The notes under the pieces were generated by a model. The model worked only from the letters and a program-made list of their open reading frames with translations, had not been told where the DNA came from and searched no databases. A stretch of 64,000 bases of DNA from Hexactinellida sp. DTS-2022 (Eukaryota; Porifera; Hexactinellida): the NCBI GenBank assembly GCA_028753945.1, contig JAPNXP010000004.1:2542001-2606000 (forward strand), read 5' to 3'. The translations under genes were made by a program, and so were the position numbers. This document shows positions 1 to 10,800 of the stretch, one piece after another (the stretch's first letter is position 1; every line of letters begins with the position of its first letter).

Positions 1-544
1 ATGAACTGGAAATGCATTTTAAGTGTCTAGATTTAAGGTTTTATTAATGACCCATAAACATTGAAACAATATTTGAGTATATATATATTTGTTTTTGTAT
101 TATGTGTATAAATGTAAATTTGGTACGGGATTTTGTAAGCGATAATTGTTAGCCAATTCTTTTATGCATTTACTCCTTATTTCTTTACTTTTTCTATATT
201 TAACTAGTTTATATGAGTCAAACGCGTTGTTGGCTTAGCACACGTTCTGTATTTGGAAGACAAATTACAGAGATTACCTTAGTACCACTGTTTTCAGATT
301 GCCGAAGTTTCACGTCATATCAAAGCCAAATGGAGTAGAGCCTCCATGGACTGATATCTCCAAGAATACAAGATAGTATTTGTATCCACAACCTTAGAGC
401 GGAAGAATACATTACTTCCTCAAGGTCCACACCCAACTTGTCCAGAGAGGCTCTATATATTGTTTCATTTGGACACAATAAAGTTTGATAAGAAACAATT
501 GGCTAAACTTGGACATTGAATCATTGGTGTTACGTTACTCTATC
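1..544. other. Unassigned AT-rich sequence
   Basis: No feature recognised with confidence. The last part (about 380-544) may already belong to the P-element remnant that is clear from about 545, but the translation is too broken to say so. Confidence 0.4.
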
Positions 545-637
545 CTTCACTCATTTGACTGGTAAACTGAATGAAGCTAAGTTTAATGATATTCGATTAT
601 TGTACAAAGAAGAACGACTTCTATGTATATAAAGTTG

Positions 638-990
<353 letters not shown>

Positions 991-1536
991 CCTCACATCT
1001 CCTCTGGGAGTTCCCAATATATCTGAACCAAATTTTGTATGTCACTTAGAGGCTACCCCACCACCATGAATAAGGAATTTTTAAGAGATATTTACATTTC
1101 TCGCGGAGTTAACTCAAAATATGTGATTTTTTGGCACCTTCCCAAACATTTCAATGGGAATTATCAAAAGTTCACAGTGCTGCTAGAAAAACATTTCAAA
1201 CGTGCAATCTAGGTTTTAGTGTATGAGGAATCCAAATATGATATTTTAAAGTCAATATAATGCATAATTTGCAATTTACCACATGCATATTTTTCACACT
1301 TTTCGAGGGTACCGACTTTGACCTATCAGATTGTACAGTTCTCACATTATTCTGACTCGAGTTTTATTGGTCTATAATTCAATGGGTCAATTGTGTATGA
1401 AAGAAAACAACAATTGAATATCCCTTGCTATAGCTATTTAACCAATATAATTTCAGCTTGCATTGAGTTGTCAATAGTCTCATTCCTATGGTCCCGTAAT
1501 ATTAATACAACTGTTTACAATATTGTTAACTTCTGT

Positions 1537-1614
1537 CATATCCGTCATATTACACATCCGTCATATTTCACATTTCACATCCGTCATATTAGATATCCGT
1601 CATATTTCAAATCA
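1537..1614. repeat. Short tandem repeat of TCCGTCATAT
   Basis: Five imperfect copies of a TCCGTCATAT-type decamer with 2-15-base spacers, inside the 3' half of the Helitron-like element. Confidence 0.8.
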
Positions 1615-1871
1615 TAAACTCATTATAAGACATCACGTGAATTTGAATACCGCGGCGAAGCGCGGGCACCCGGCTAGTTCTACTATTAAGTAAGCTCACT
1701 ACCTCAGTAATGTATGTTGGTCCACAAGTTTAGTTCTGAAATTTATCTAGCACTTGGCGTATTCAACGATAAATACCCCTCTTAAACATGTGCGTTTGAA
1801 TGAAGAGTATTCTAGACATCATAGCGTTTGGGTTTCTTGAATTAGTTTGTAAATTGCTTGAGGGATGGAGT

Positions 1872-2391
1872 CAGTGCTGCCAAGTCTCCGTAAATTTACG
1901 TAGACTACGTAAATATACCCCTATCTACGTGTCTACGTACGAAGACTTATTTCTACGTATTTCTAGCGAAATATATTTAAGACTTATTGTTTAACATATA
2001 ACTGCGTTTTGTTGTTACTAGTGAACCACCATATCATTATTTATGTTTTATAATATGTTAAATAATATCATAGTAAATTATTCCAATCGCAGAATACTCT
2101 TGATTCAAAACAGTTGCACAATTAAAAATTAGTTAAATTAAATCTTACTTTAATAGTTTGATACATCCTATTAGTGAGTATATCTTATTGTTTACAAGAG
2201 CGAAAGCGTCCATATATCTACCTTTATAAATGATTATTCATACAAAATAGTTACTTTATATGATTTGAAAAAGCAAATTAAGATCTTTTGGGTCGCAGAG
2301 GGAATTTTAGCATGCTCCGTAAAACTTCTGTTTCTCCGTAAATTTTATGGTCAATCTCCAGGAATTTATCTGAACTCACTTGGCAGCACTG
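1872..2391. mobile_element. hAT MITE, TSD GATGGAGT
   Basis: Terminal inverted repeats CAGTGCTGCCAAGT and ACTTGGCAGCACTG bound a 520-bp non-coding unit, flanked by the exact 8-bp direct duplication GATGGAGT (1864-1871 and 2392-2399). An 8-bp TSD and CAG start are hAT hallmarks. It interrupts the P-element remnant, and removing it with one TSD rejoins the transposase frame. Confidence 0.93.
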
Positions 2392-3190
2392 GATGGAGTT
2401 CAACAATTGGAAAGGATGATAGACTTAGCTCACAAAATTTCAAAAGTTATAGTTTTTCCCAATCTTGTATTGCTCTGCCATTAACCATTTCACAGCTCAC
2501 TCTAATTGTAGTTATGAGAATGTTCTTAACTATAACTCCAGAATACCCAACATGGGCGCCGAAACTCTCCAACGCTAGGGGGGTGACACCCTCCCTGACC
2601 CCCCCCCCCTTTCGGCTCCTATGATACCCAATAGAGCACCTATTTGGGGTTTATATTGAATGATGAGCGATGCTTAATATCACATGACCTAATCTATAGT
2701 ATTAAAGAGTCAACTTGGCCTAAACCAGTTAAGGATTTGACAAATTCATCTACTCCACAGTTCTGCTTAAACCTATAATTTTCTTAATGAATTTATCCAC
2801 ACTTTTTTTCAACAACAGATGGAAATAATTCAGTTTCTTGCGACCAGGATATTGAAGTTATTCATGATCTAAGCTAGATAGACCTTAACATTCATGTTCT
2901 CCAATCTGTTGTGGTTGCTCTTATTATCTTGAAACCACTAACTGCCATCATTGTATTTAACGATCAACTACTTACTGAAACAAGGATATTGAGATTACAG
3001 AGGCTACGAAATATGACCTTGTAAGATATGTATATATTGATCGTGGTTCTATTAAATGGCCTTCAGATATTGAAACTGAATCAATTGTGGTATTGTGGGC
3101 GATACCAATCAAGTTGATTAAAATCAAGCTTTAAAAAACAACTTCTAGAAAAGTGCGAATTCGACTAGCTCAAAACGTATTCGTTGATAA

Positions 3191-3609
3191 ATCTTGCTTA
3201 GAGGAATATCTCTCATAGTTGTAGAGTTCGGAGGATATTTAGTACTAATATCCACTAAATGCACATTACCTAAAGATATTCGGAAGAAAATTGAAATCAA
3301 TTATATAATAACAAATACTGTGCATAGTAATTCTGTTTTCATTTCACATTTTGTTATTCGAGTACTTACAATATTGCTTGTATGTTAATGGATAACTTAT
3401 TTCTACAATGAATGGATGTCAAATATATGACAATATTACATACTTATTACTTAGTTTACAGAGTCAAATCCAGGTAAAAACAACCTAATTAATGTGTAAA
3501 GTTCATAACCAATAGTAATAGCAATAGGCAAACATATCGAATGCACTTCTAGTTCATCCATGGTCCATTTTTTATAGTCGTTTCCAGTCCTTATCTATAG
3601 TAGTTCATG
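3191..3609. other. Unassigned spacer
   Basis: AT-rich sequence between the P-element remnant and the long-TIR transposon. No supported feature seen. Confidence 0.4.
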
Positions 3610-3803
3610 CCTGGATACAGTCTAGAAATCTTATATTTATTAGATATGGATAGAAACGATCCATTAAATGTTTTTAAAAAGCAAATTAAATTGATATTGT
3701 TGTTAAATGATTGTAAAATTGAATGTTTTTCTCTAAATCGCCGTTCCATGTCTCCCGATCCTGGGTCATTATCTTCGAAATTTAATTATAGCTCCAAAAT
3801 TGT
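3610..3803 (+). repeat. Left terminal inverted repeat of the long-TIR transposon
   Basis: Matches 6874-7066 in inverted orientation over about 194 bp with only scattered substitutions and single-base indels. Part of it reads open in one frame on each side, but this is a by-product of the repeat and not a gene. Confidence 0.95.
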
Positions 3804-4011
3804 ATAAATTGCTATTTATTAATGTATATGAATTAGTTTATCGTAATAATATGTACCACAGCAGCTCCATGGGTAAATGCACATCTTTGTAGAATTTAAT
3901 AATCCAATACACTCTCAGATTTTATCAATGTACTATTTTAACTCAGTATGAATCCGTGTATAGTCCATATCTAAATGGTTCTCTGTACTTGGAACTTTTT
4001 GCTATGAGGAT

Positions 4012-6298
4012 TTAATCTTCGTCAGAATCATCAGTGTCCCAATTGTGTGGTTGAATCCTTTCTTCATCATTGATGATAACATTCTCCATCAATTCTTCCC
4101 TATCGGGAGGTGTTATTTTGCCTTTAAAACCACTTGATTCATTTTGTAATTTACGAATAGCCTCGTCCCACTTAAGATTGTAGTTGTATGTTACCATACA
4201 GTCGATCAAACGTTGAGTTAACAGTGCTTGGTTAGTTTCTCTTGTCTTGAATCTCAAATCCCATATCTTCTGCAAACGAGAATGAAGCATCTCTCCACTT
4301 TGTTCTGAACTTATAGCTGCTCCAGCGTTAGAAATAGACTCATAATGGTGAAAGTATTCTTGGTAGTGATCAGATAACACATGAGATTTTAATGACCATG
4401 GCAAAGAAGTGGATGCCCAAGCATCCCTGAAATCACTGATACTATCCTCCCAGGTTAAATCACGAGTTTTCCCCAAACATTTATCTTTAACTATTTTCAA
4501 TGCTTTTAGCGCATTCAAAATTAGATTTACATCAGATGAAAAAGGAATCTCATACATCGCTACTGCATCAAGAAAGCGCGAGCATGAATTACCTTCAAGT
4601 GCTCCTCTCCAATAATCAGACCTGTATACCTTAGCCGTCAGCAATGCATTACAGTGCTGTTTATAAAGTTGACGACCCTGTTTCGTAGTTGTTGTTTCTG
4701 ATGGTCTCGCAGCAAAATATAATCTATTCGTAAGACCAATGAGGATGTGAAGTGGAGCTAGTGCCAGCACTTCCATTGGAGAATCTTTCCAACAAATAAT
4801 GGGATAATTAATAACATTATTGGATTTGGTAGCCAGATCAGATATAGTCCCATCATAAGTTCTAGTTTTTGATGGTTGTCCAGTACAAGGACATCCTTTT
4901 CGCCATAGGCAATATGGGCAGGGGTGTTTACTTTTTGGGCCTGTTGAATTCCGACAAGTAGTGCTGCAACCTTAAAATCACAAGCTACTTGCTTTGGAAT
5001 TCCAAGATCAAATAGTGCACGAATCGAAGGATAATTAAACATTTCTCTGAAATTGTTACTTGTTTCAGGAGCTTGCCCAATTGCAATCACAAAATTTGTT
5101 AGGACACTGTTTGGATTTGGCATGTAGTCACTCTCCGAATTCACCGAAACTATATTTACCGACATTTTTAGGAACTGTTGACCACCATCGAGTTGGAATT
5201 TCAGCCTTGTAATGGTGTCAGTTTGATTATTTGTGATGATTTTAAGTAGTCTACAAATATCAAGACAAAATCCAAATGGTGTAGGTACAGGATTAATTGA
5301 TTTATCCGTATTTTGTTCCATGTTAAGCATGACTGGAGCAAATATTTCGCCAAAGATGGTCCACTTTTCATCCCATGCAGCCTTGACGCCTCCTGCAGGG
5401 AAGATAACTCCATCTTTACGAAGTATCCGAGCCAATTCCCAGTAAGCCTTCTTACCTAAACCTAGGTGCCCAAGCCGTTGTAGATCTCGAACAGTCGAAT
5501 GGCTTAGAGTCTTAGTCTCGTGATCACGACCTTTATAACCGACTGTAGTTAGTGCAAGTTGTCTATTAGTGTCAAGCGAAGAGTGTAACTTCAAGACCGA
5601 TGTGGATGAAGTAAACTTTGCTTCTCCATCTTCAACTTCATGCAATGCATTACGGAGATAATCACAAGAAAATCTATTCGTATTACCTCTGGCTTGAACA
5701 CGTTCTACAAACAACCGCGCTGCTTGAGGAGCAGACTTAGGATGATTTATAACTTTATGGCATGATTTCTTATCATGATTATCCAAGAATTGACCGCACT
5801 TACTACAAAGAGGTCTGGAAGGACTTTGTTCAAGTGGTCTTCCTACGCTAGGTAGGTTAGATTGTAATCTAGCTAATTTAGTGTTGACTGTTGATGAGGC
5901 TATTTGACACACATTACATCTCTTTTCGACGTTACATAAAACACTTTGCCTTGTGTCACGAACGGGGTTTTCAATACAAGTTTGAAATTCAATAGAGATG
6001 CGCATATTACTCCATCTCTCTTGGGTTATCTCTCCTGAATCCAGACGAACAAGCCTTCTTTTGCAGCTAGCGCACAGTGTCTTTGGCTTCGAAAGATCGA
6101 TTAACTCGAGGGAGAAGTCGATATCATAAAATCTTTTTGCCCTTTTTACTAAATGGGAGAAAGTGGTTGTCTCTTCGTTGTTCCAGGAATGCCTGAAATC
6201 CGTCCATAACAAAAGCGACAGACGCAATAAAGCTTTTCTATATGATATTCATCCAAATTGTCAGCTACTTCGAAAGGAATTTCAAGAAGTGAAGCCAT
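4012..6298 (-). pseudogene. RAG1/Transib-like transposase gene, two frameshifts from intact
   Basis: Leftward gene of about 760 codons from ATG at 6298 to TAA at 4012. Order: an N-terminal cysteine pair CVCRFC (about 6215); a first frameshift near 6190; TLCASCKRRL (about 6075), CNVCQIAS (about 5925) and LCSKCGQF (about 5805), giving several CxxC pairs; a linker; then a core with FQLDGGQQFL (about 5190; candidate catalytic Asp), ACDFKVAALLVGIQ (about 4975; second Asp), HPCPYC and CPC zinc ligands (about 4920-4880) read after a one-base shift in a run of A near 4932-4936, PLHILIGLTNRL (about 4745), and AAISSEQSGEMLHSRL (about 4300; candidate Glu). It ends in an acidic tail. RAG1 has this order: N-terminal zinc region, D, D, CxxC, LH..IGN, E. 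Alternatives are another DDE superfamily with a ZAD-like N-terminus. No splice-dependent exons are needed. The frameshifts could be real decay or assembly error. Confidence 0.7.
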
Positions 6299-6873
6299 TT
6301 TATTAGAGCAGAAGTGAAGAAATAATGTTTACGAGCAAATTGATTTACAATAATATCTATTACATTATATAGTATTCTACGATTGAAACAAATAAACCAA
6401 TTTCAAGGATGAAAACACAATACATGGATAACTGGTAATTATAAATGAAACACACCACAATTGGCTTTTTGTCATAAAATAAAATTGAATGCATTTACAA
6501 TTAATTAAACATGTTTTGGTATTGAATTTATTCTAAAATTTTTAGCAAATCGGTTTATGGTTGGAATTATTTAATGAAGAGCCTTTTTGGCTTCAATTCA
6601 TATTCGATTCATATTTGAAAAATATCACTCCAGCATATAAATAACAGTTACCAATGAACTGTAAACTTAGTGAATTGAATCACATTTCTGGTAAATTTAG
6701 TTCAAAATGCACCCGTCACATAGAGACTGATGCTGTTGAGAAATTATTTCTGCACGTAATAAATTGAGACTTTGGTTACATTAATCTCTGAAAACATATA
6801 AATCTAAGCCAAACAAGAAAAATTATTAGCATACAGCTGTAAAACATATTAATCTTTGTAAATTGCAATATAG

Positions 6874-7066
6874 ACAATTTTGGAGCTATAATTAAATTTC
6901 GAAGATAATGACCCAGGATCGGGAGCATGGAACGGCGATTTAGAGAAAAAGATTCAATTTTACAATCATTTAACAACAATATCAATTTAATTTACTTTTA
7001 AAATACATTTTATGGATCGTTTCTATCCATATCTAATAAATATAAGATTTCTAGACTGTGTCCAGG
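6874..7066 (-). repeat. Right terminal inverted repeat of the long-TIR transposon
   Basis: Inverted partner of 3610-3803. Contains CACAGTC seven bases inside the end, resembling a recombination-signal heptamer (CACAGTG). The left arm has TACAGTC at the same place. Confidence 0.95.
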
Positions 7067-7776
7067 ATAATATAAGGCTGAAAATATTAGGGCGAAAATT
7101 AACAAAGTGCAAATACGGAAATTACGATTATTATCAAATTTTGATGTTATGGGAATTTATATTGAATAGATTATAGGAGTACATATAGCCTATATAGTGA
7201 AAATATATGCCATTTGCATTGGCAATTTTTTCAATAATTTCGTACAAAATCTACACCCGTGGCGTTATTCTATTCAGAACAAATGGCTGGATTTCTCCCA
7301 GAGATCACAAATATACAATTTGACGGTACATTTTTTACAGTACCCATACAGTAAGCTCAATTATGGACCGTATTTGTATATGTTGGAAGGCATAGTCTAC
7401 CAGCTATATATTGTTTAACTACCGGAAAGTCAAGATTTGTATCAAGCTGTGATAGACAAGATCCTTAGCTGCATTCCAAACTTTCGACCAATGGCATCAA
7501 TGTCAGATTGGGAGCCGGCAGCCCGGAATGCAATGAAAAAAGCACTTCCTCAGCTGGAAATTTATGGGTGTTGGTTCCATTTCACACAAAGAATATGGGC
7601 CAAACACAAGAGGTCGGACTCGATCAAGCATTCAGAAATAGTAAAAAATTCGAAAGTTACATAAAACAACTGATGGCTATTCCATTTCTACCCTCATCTC
7701 TGATAAATCCCACTTATACTTATCTTCAGATACAAAGTTTGGGTAATTCTCATATGATTAGACAACAAAAACTTAA

Positions 7777-8651
7777 GGAGATACAATGTCAGATTTTTAC
7801 AAATATGTATACCTAATTACCATTTTTCCTGTATTAGCATTTCCAAATATACTTTGACATGCCAGGTTTCCGATTCTGAAAGAAAAATTCCAAATTTGTC
7901 ACTATTATGACCTTTTTGACCTCACCAAAGGTTAAAATCATCTTCGCATTAAATTATATTGCCACATAGCGGTAAATAATTGTAAATTCATGAAAAACGA
8001 TAAATTTAGTTTAACCACTCCTAGCTATACTTTGACATGCTATCTATCCAAATCCAAAAGAAAAATTTGATTCGGACATTTTTTTTTACCTTTTTGACGT
8101 CACCAAAGGTCAAAATCACCGTCATTTTGTACATAGACATTCCGTTTGATTTTTCCGGGAGTGACCTTTGTATAGCTCGCATATCTCAATAAGTATAAGT
8201 CGTAGAGAAAAAAAATATCCCTCAAAAATGATCCTTGTCAGTTGTTCTTGGGATTTTGCCGTGTCGATTTTCAACTTTAATACAAAGTTTTAGAGTTAAT
8301 AATTTTATAATGCCAAATTTCTGATAAAATCGAGTGATTATTTGAAAATCGATATAAAAAAAGAATCAAATCGAAATCGAAAATTCTGTGTGGCATAATC
8401 CCTTGTACTAATGTAGTAGAGTTAAACTTGCACTATAATAGAACTTGCGCCAAATAGAGTAAATAGCTAGAACTTTTATTGACTAGTATGGATTCACTAT
8501 TAGGCTATTTTACAACTATCAATATCTAATTCAAATTTTCATTTTAGAGAATTGTGATAATACTGTTATTTGTTCCTACTAAAAAGTCATGTCTAAAAAC
8601 GCAATAATAATTGGGGGTTATCGGGTGTCGAAAATCCACCATTGTATCTCC
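7777..8651. mobile_element. TTAA-flanked MITE family 1
   Basis: 875-bp non-coding element with TIR GGAGATACAATG (12 bp exact, then degenerate), flanked by TTAA at 7773-7776 and 8652-8655. TTAA targets are used by piggyBac and Kolobok superfamilies, and the terminus does not decide between them. It interrupts the MULE coding sequence between the IRQQKL and YWKK codons. Internally it holds two diverged copies of a segment with CTTTGACATGC and a TGACGTCACCAAAGGT-like motif (about 7850-7945 and 8030-8115). Confidence 0.9.
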
Positions 8652-8900
8652 TTAATATATATTGGAAAAAAGATGGTTGAGTCAAATCGAACCTGGCGAA
8701 TTCTGTCTACAACCTCAATATTTCAAGCAATAACGCAACTGAGAGTTATCACTCTAAAATAAAGTCACTAATTCGTACCTGTAACCCGAGGATATGGAAG
8801 TTTATGGCTACACTAAATCAAGTTATACAAGACACGGACAACGACATTGGTCGGTTACAACTAGGCTTGGAGATTAGTAGATCAAGAAAAAAGAAAAATG

Positions 8901-9144
8901 CATACCTGCCAACCGTACAGGGAATTTGACCATTTTGGCTGGACCGTACAGGGATTTTTAAATTTGTACAGAGATTTTTAGCTAAGGAAAAAAAGAGCAT
9001 ACAGTGATTCCCTGTACAGTCTATATAAACTAATGTTTTCACCTTTACAAGAAAGATTTTGGGGTGTACAGGGATTTTGGCCAATGTACAAGGGGAAATA
9101 GGTGCCTCGTACAGGGATATGTCTTAAATAGGTTGGCAGGTATG
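8901..9144. mobile_element. Short palindromic-ended MITE (TIR CATACCTGCCAACC)
   Basis: 244 bp bounded by CATACCTGCCAACC and GGTTGGCAGGTATG, with the 6-bp direct repeat AAAATG on both sides (8895-8900, 9145-9150). Inside are several GTACAGGGATTTT-like repeats. It splits the C-terminal part of the MULE, whose frame reads on across it. Superfamily undetermined: a MULE or P-type element would normally give 7-9 bp, so two or three bases of TSD may have diverged. Confidence 0.85.
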
Positions 9145-9261
9145 AAAATGTCCAGAATTTTGAACGTCGAAGGATAATAAGACAAAAACTAAGCGACGGA
9201 GAATATAATCATTGGGAGTATTTTAAAGTCATCAGCCATACAATTGGCAGGATAAACACGA

Positions 9262-9456
9262 ATGCCAATGTTCTCTTCGGAAGATTCTGACGACGAGGAT
9301 ACTAACAGACCTGGAGAAGAAAATAAGTGTGTTGTATGCCTTGAATCCCGTAATGCTACCTGGATCTTTTTGCCCTGCAGGCATGCTAATTGTTGTCCAG
9401 GATGCAGTCAAAGAATTCAGGATCTAGGACAATCATGCCCTACATGTCGATCATAA
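9262..9456 (+). CDS. RING-finger domain ORF, probable C-terminus of the MULE
   Basis: 64 codons from ATG. An acidic leader (SSEDSDDEDTNRPGEE) is followed by a complete RING: CVVC at residues 23-26, a CRH ligand cluster near 38-40, CCPGC and CPTC at the end. The C3HC4 spacing resembles the C-terminal RINGs of IAP and MUL1-type E3 ubiquitin ligases. It ends at the usual place just after the last CxxC. It lies directly downstream of the MULE C-terminal block and 1-2 bases out of its frame, so the simplest reading is that the original transposase ended in this RING and a frameshift separates them. A separate small RING gene, or an exon of one, is the alternative. The RING itself carries no lesion. 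Confidence 0.7.
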   Translation: MPMFSSEDSDDEDTNRPGEENKCVVCLESRNATWIFLPCRHANCCPGCSQRIQDLGQSCPTCRS

Positions 9457-9589
9457 TTCAGGACATGTTTCAAATATTTACCAACTAACTTACTTACATT
9501 CTTCCTTTCTATACTCTTTCCATTACATTAGCAATAAATATGCAAACGTACTTATATTTCTATTCAAATAGAGTAATCAATTCAGTGTA

Positions 9590-9935
9590 TTATAGTAGTA
9601 TCCAAAATTATTGTAACAAGTGAAGGTGGTATCTAAAATTATTCTAACAAGTGAAGGTGGTAACTAAAATTATTCGAACAAGTGAAGGTAGTATGTAAAA
9701 TTATTCGAACAAGTGAAGGTAGTATCTAAAATTATTCGAACAAGTGAAGGTGGTATCTAAAATTATTCTAACAAGTGAAGGTGGTATCTAAAATTATTCG
9801 AACTAGTGAAGGTGGTATCTAAAATTATTCTAACAAGTGAAGGTAGTATCTAAAATTATTCAAACAAGTGAAGGTGGTATCTAAAATTATTCTAACAAGT
9901 GAAGGTAGTATGTAAAATTATTCTAACAAGTGAAA
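9590..9935. repeat. 31-bp minisatellite, about 11 units
   Basis: Units of the form GTGAAGGTGGTATCTAAAAT plus TATTCTAACAA start every 31 bases (9619, 9650, 9681 ... 9929), differing at a few positions. There is no spacer between units. The array begins about 135 bases after the RING stop codon and decays at its right end. Confidence 0.95.
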
Positions 9936-10104
9936 GGCTCAGAAAATTCTAACAAATGAAAGCTCCAAAATTCTAACAAATGAAGGCTTGAATTGATTGA
10001 CTTTGTCTAGATAATGAATGAATCGATTGACTTACTGGTGGATCTTTTTTTAAAATTACTTTAATGATCTGAAATTTATCTGAATTAATTCGAAATAAAG
10101 TGAA

Positions 10105-10176
10105 TTGATTTCAAATGATTTGAAATTGAATTGAGTTGAATTGATTTCAAATGATTTGAAATTGAATTGAGTTGAA
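10105..10176. repeat. 36-bp tandem duplication
   Basis: Two exact adjacent copies (10105-10140, 10141-10176) of a GATTTCAAAT/GATTTGAAAT-rich unit, in a longer stretch built of AATTGA/TTGAAA words. Confidence 0.95.
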
Positions 10177-10439
10177 TTGATTTGATTTATCTGAACCTGC
10201 AGTTCCTCAATTTCTATCGGGCCACTCAAATTGTTATAGTGTTTAATCACAGGCTTCCTTAATAAGGCCCACAATCAAATTTAACTGGGATGAAGTAGTG
10301 TACGATGAACGTATGCCTATAATTCCTTGTATATTCAAAATGAAATCCAGTTTTATTTTTTATTTTGCAAATAAATAATTATAAATAAAGATTGGTTAAT
10401 GACTTATCACAATATGCATCTCTATAGTATATATAATGA

Positions 10440-10800
10440 AATAATTAATAAATGTGATAAGTAATTAGTTAATGATAGAAAATATATTACATTGTAATTG
10501 GGGTAATTATGATCATTATGAGACAATCAGAATATACAATTCTGATTTCACATTTGAACCTATTACCTGGAGTAAATGTGATTTCACATTTACTCTAGGT
10601 AATAATTTCAAAATCATTACGATTTTGCATACTGCGAAAGAGGCCATATTTCAATTTGTGTCACTTGTGCAACAAGTGGCACCTGGACGATATTTATGTC
10701 ACTTCATTTAAACTGGATAAATTGGCATGAAATCAAAATAAATTAAATTTTAATATTATACCGTAGCAAGATATTTATACTCATTTCAGAGACGTTTAAA
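10440..10800 (+). repeat. Dispersed repeat family A, copy 1
   Basis: Shares with 29930-30270 and 37990-38260 an ordered set of words: a start with TTAAT/TTAAATA, GATCATTATGAG, CAGATTTGAA, TAATTTCAAATCATTACGAT, GCCAC or TGCCA, then ACTTCAT. Copies are strongly diverged. This copy also contains an imperfect palindrome (10561-10606, ATTACCTGGAGTAAATGTGA and its inverse). No coding capacity. Copy 3 follows a P-element N-region fragment, so it may be P-element-derived. Confidence 0.6.

Larger units (their letters stand above)
3610..7066 (-). mobile_element. Long-TIR DNA transposon with RAG1/Transib-like transposase
   Basis: A 3,457-bp unit delimited by inverted repeats of about 194 bp (3610-3803 and 6874-7066) that differ at only a few positions. 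Termini read CCTGGATACAGTC on the left and CCTGGACACAGTC on the right (inverted). One gene runs leftward between them (6298 to 4012). No TSD is visible: flanks are TTCATG on the left and ATAATA on the right, so either the duplication has decayed or the true ends lie slightly elsewhere. A short outward match (CAGTCCTTAT versus CAGCCTTAT) could mean the element extends about 25 bases further. The near-identical arms and almost complete gene suggest it is one of the younger elements here. Confidence 0.85.
7262..9456 (+). pseudogene. MULE transposase pseudogene with C-terminal RING finger, split by two elements
   Basis: Mutator-like transposase remnant. Blocks in order: FLPEITNIQFDGTFFTVP (about 7290-7350; first Asp in DGTF), QLWTVFVYVGRHSLPAIY (about 7365-7415), YQAVIDKILSCIPNF and SDWEPAARNAMKKALPQLE (7437-7560; second Asp), GCWFHFTQRIW (7567-7600; CxxH), then after a frameshift QAFRNSKKFESYIKQLMAIPF (about 7625-7690). 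After the inserted TTAA element come NNATESYHSKIK (about 8731-8766; catalytic-Glu block) and NPRIWKFMATLNQ. After the second insert come VQNFERRRIIRQKLSDGEYN and WEYFKVISHTIG. A RING finger follows one frame away at 9262. At least three frameshifts or stops make it non-functional. No FLYWCH domain is visible upstream; the long-TIR transposon ends only 200 bp before the first block. Confidence 0.82.

Noticed and set aside
4409-4615. Plus-strand open frames inside the long-TIR transposon (also 5233-5445)
   Set aside because: Antisense shadows of the leftward transposase with no recognisable motifs.
3610-7066. Calling this element a true Transib
   Set aside because: The terminus is not CACWRTG and no 5-bp TSD is found; the product also has an N-terminal cysteine region that Transibs lack.
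9590-9935. Regular 31-bp repeats as a CRISPR-like array
   Set aside because: Units are contiguous with no spacers, and the context is eukaryotic.
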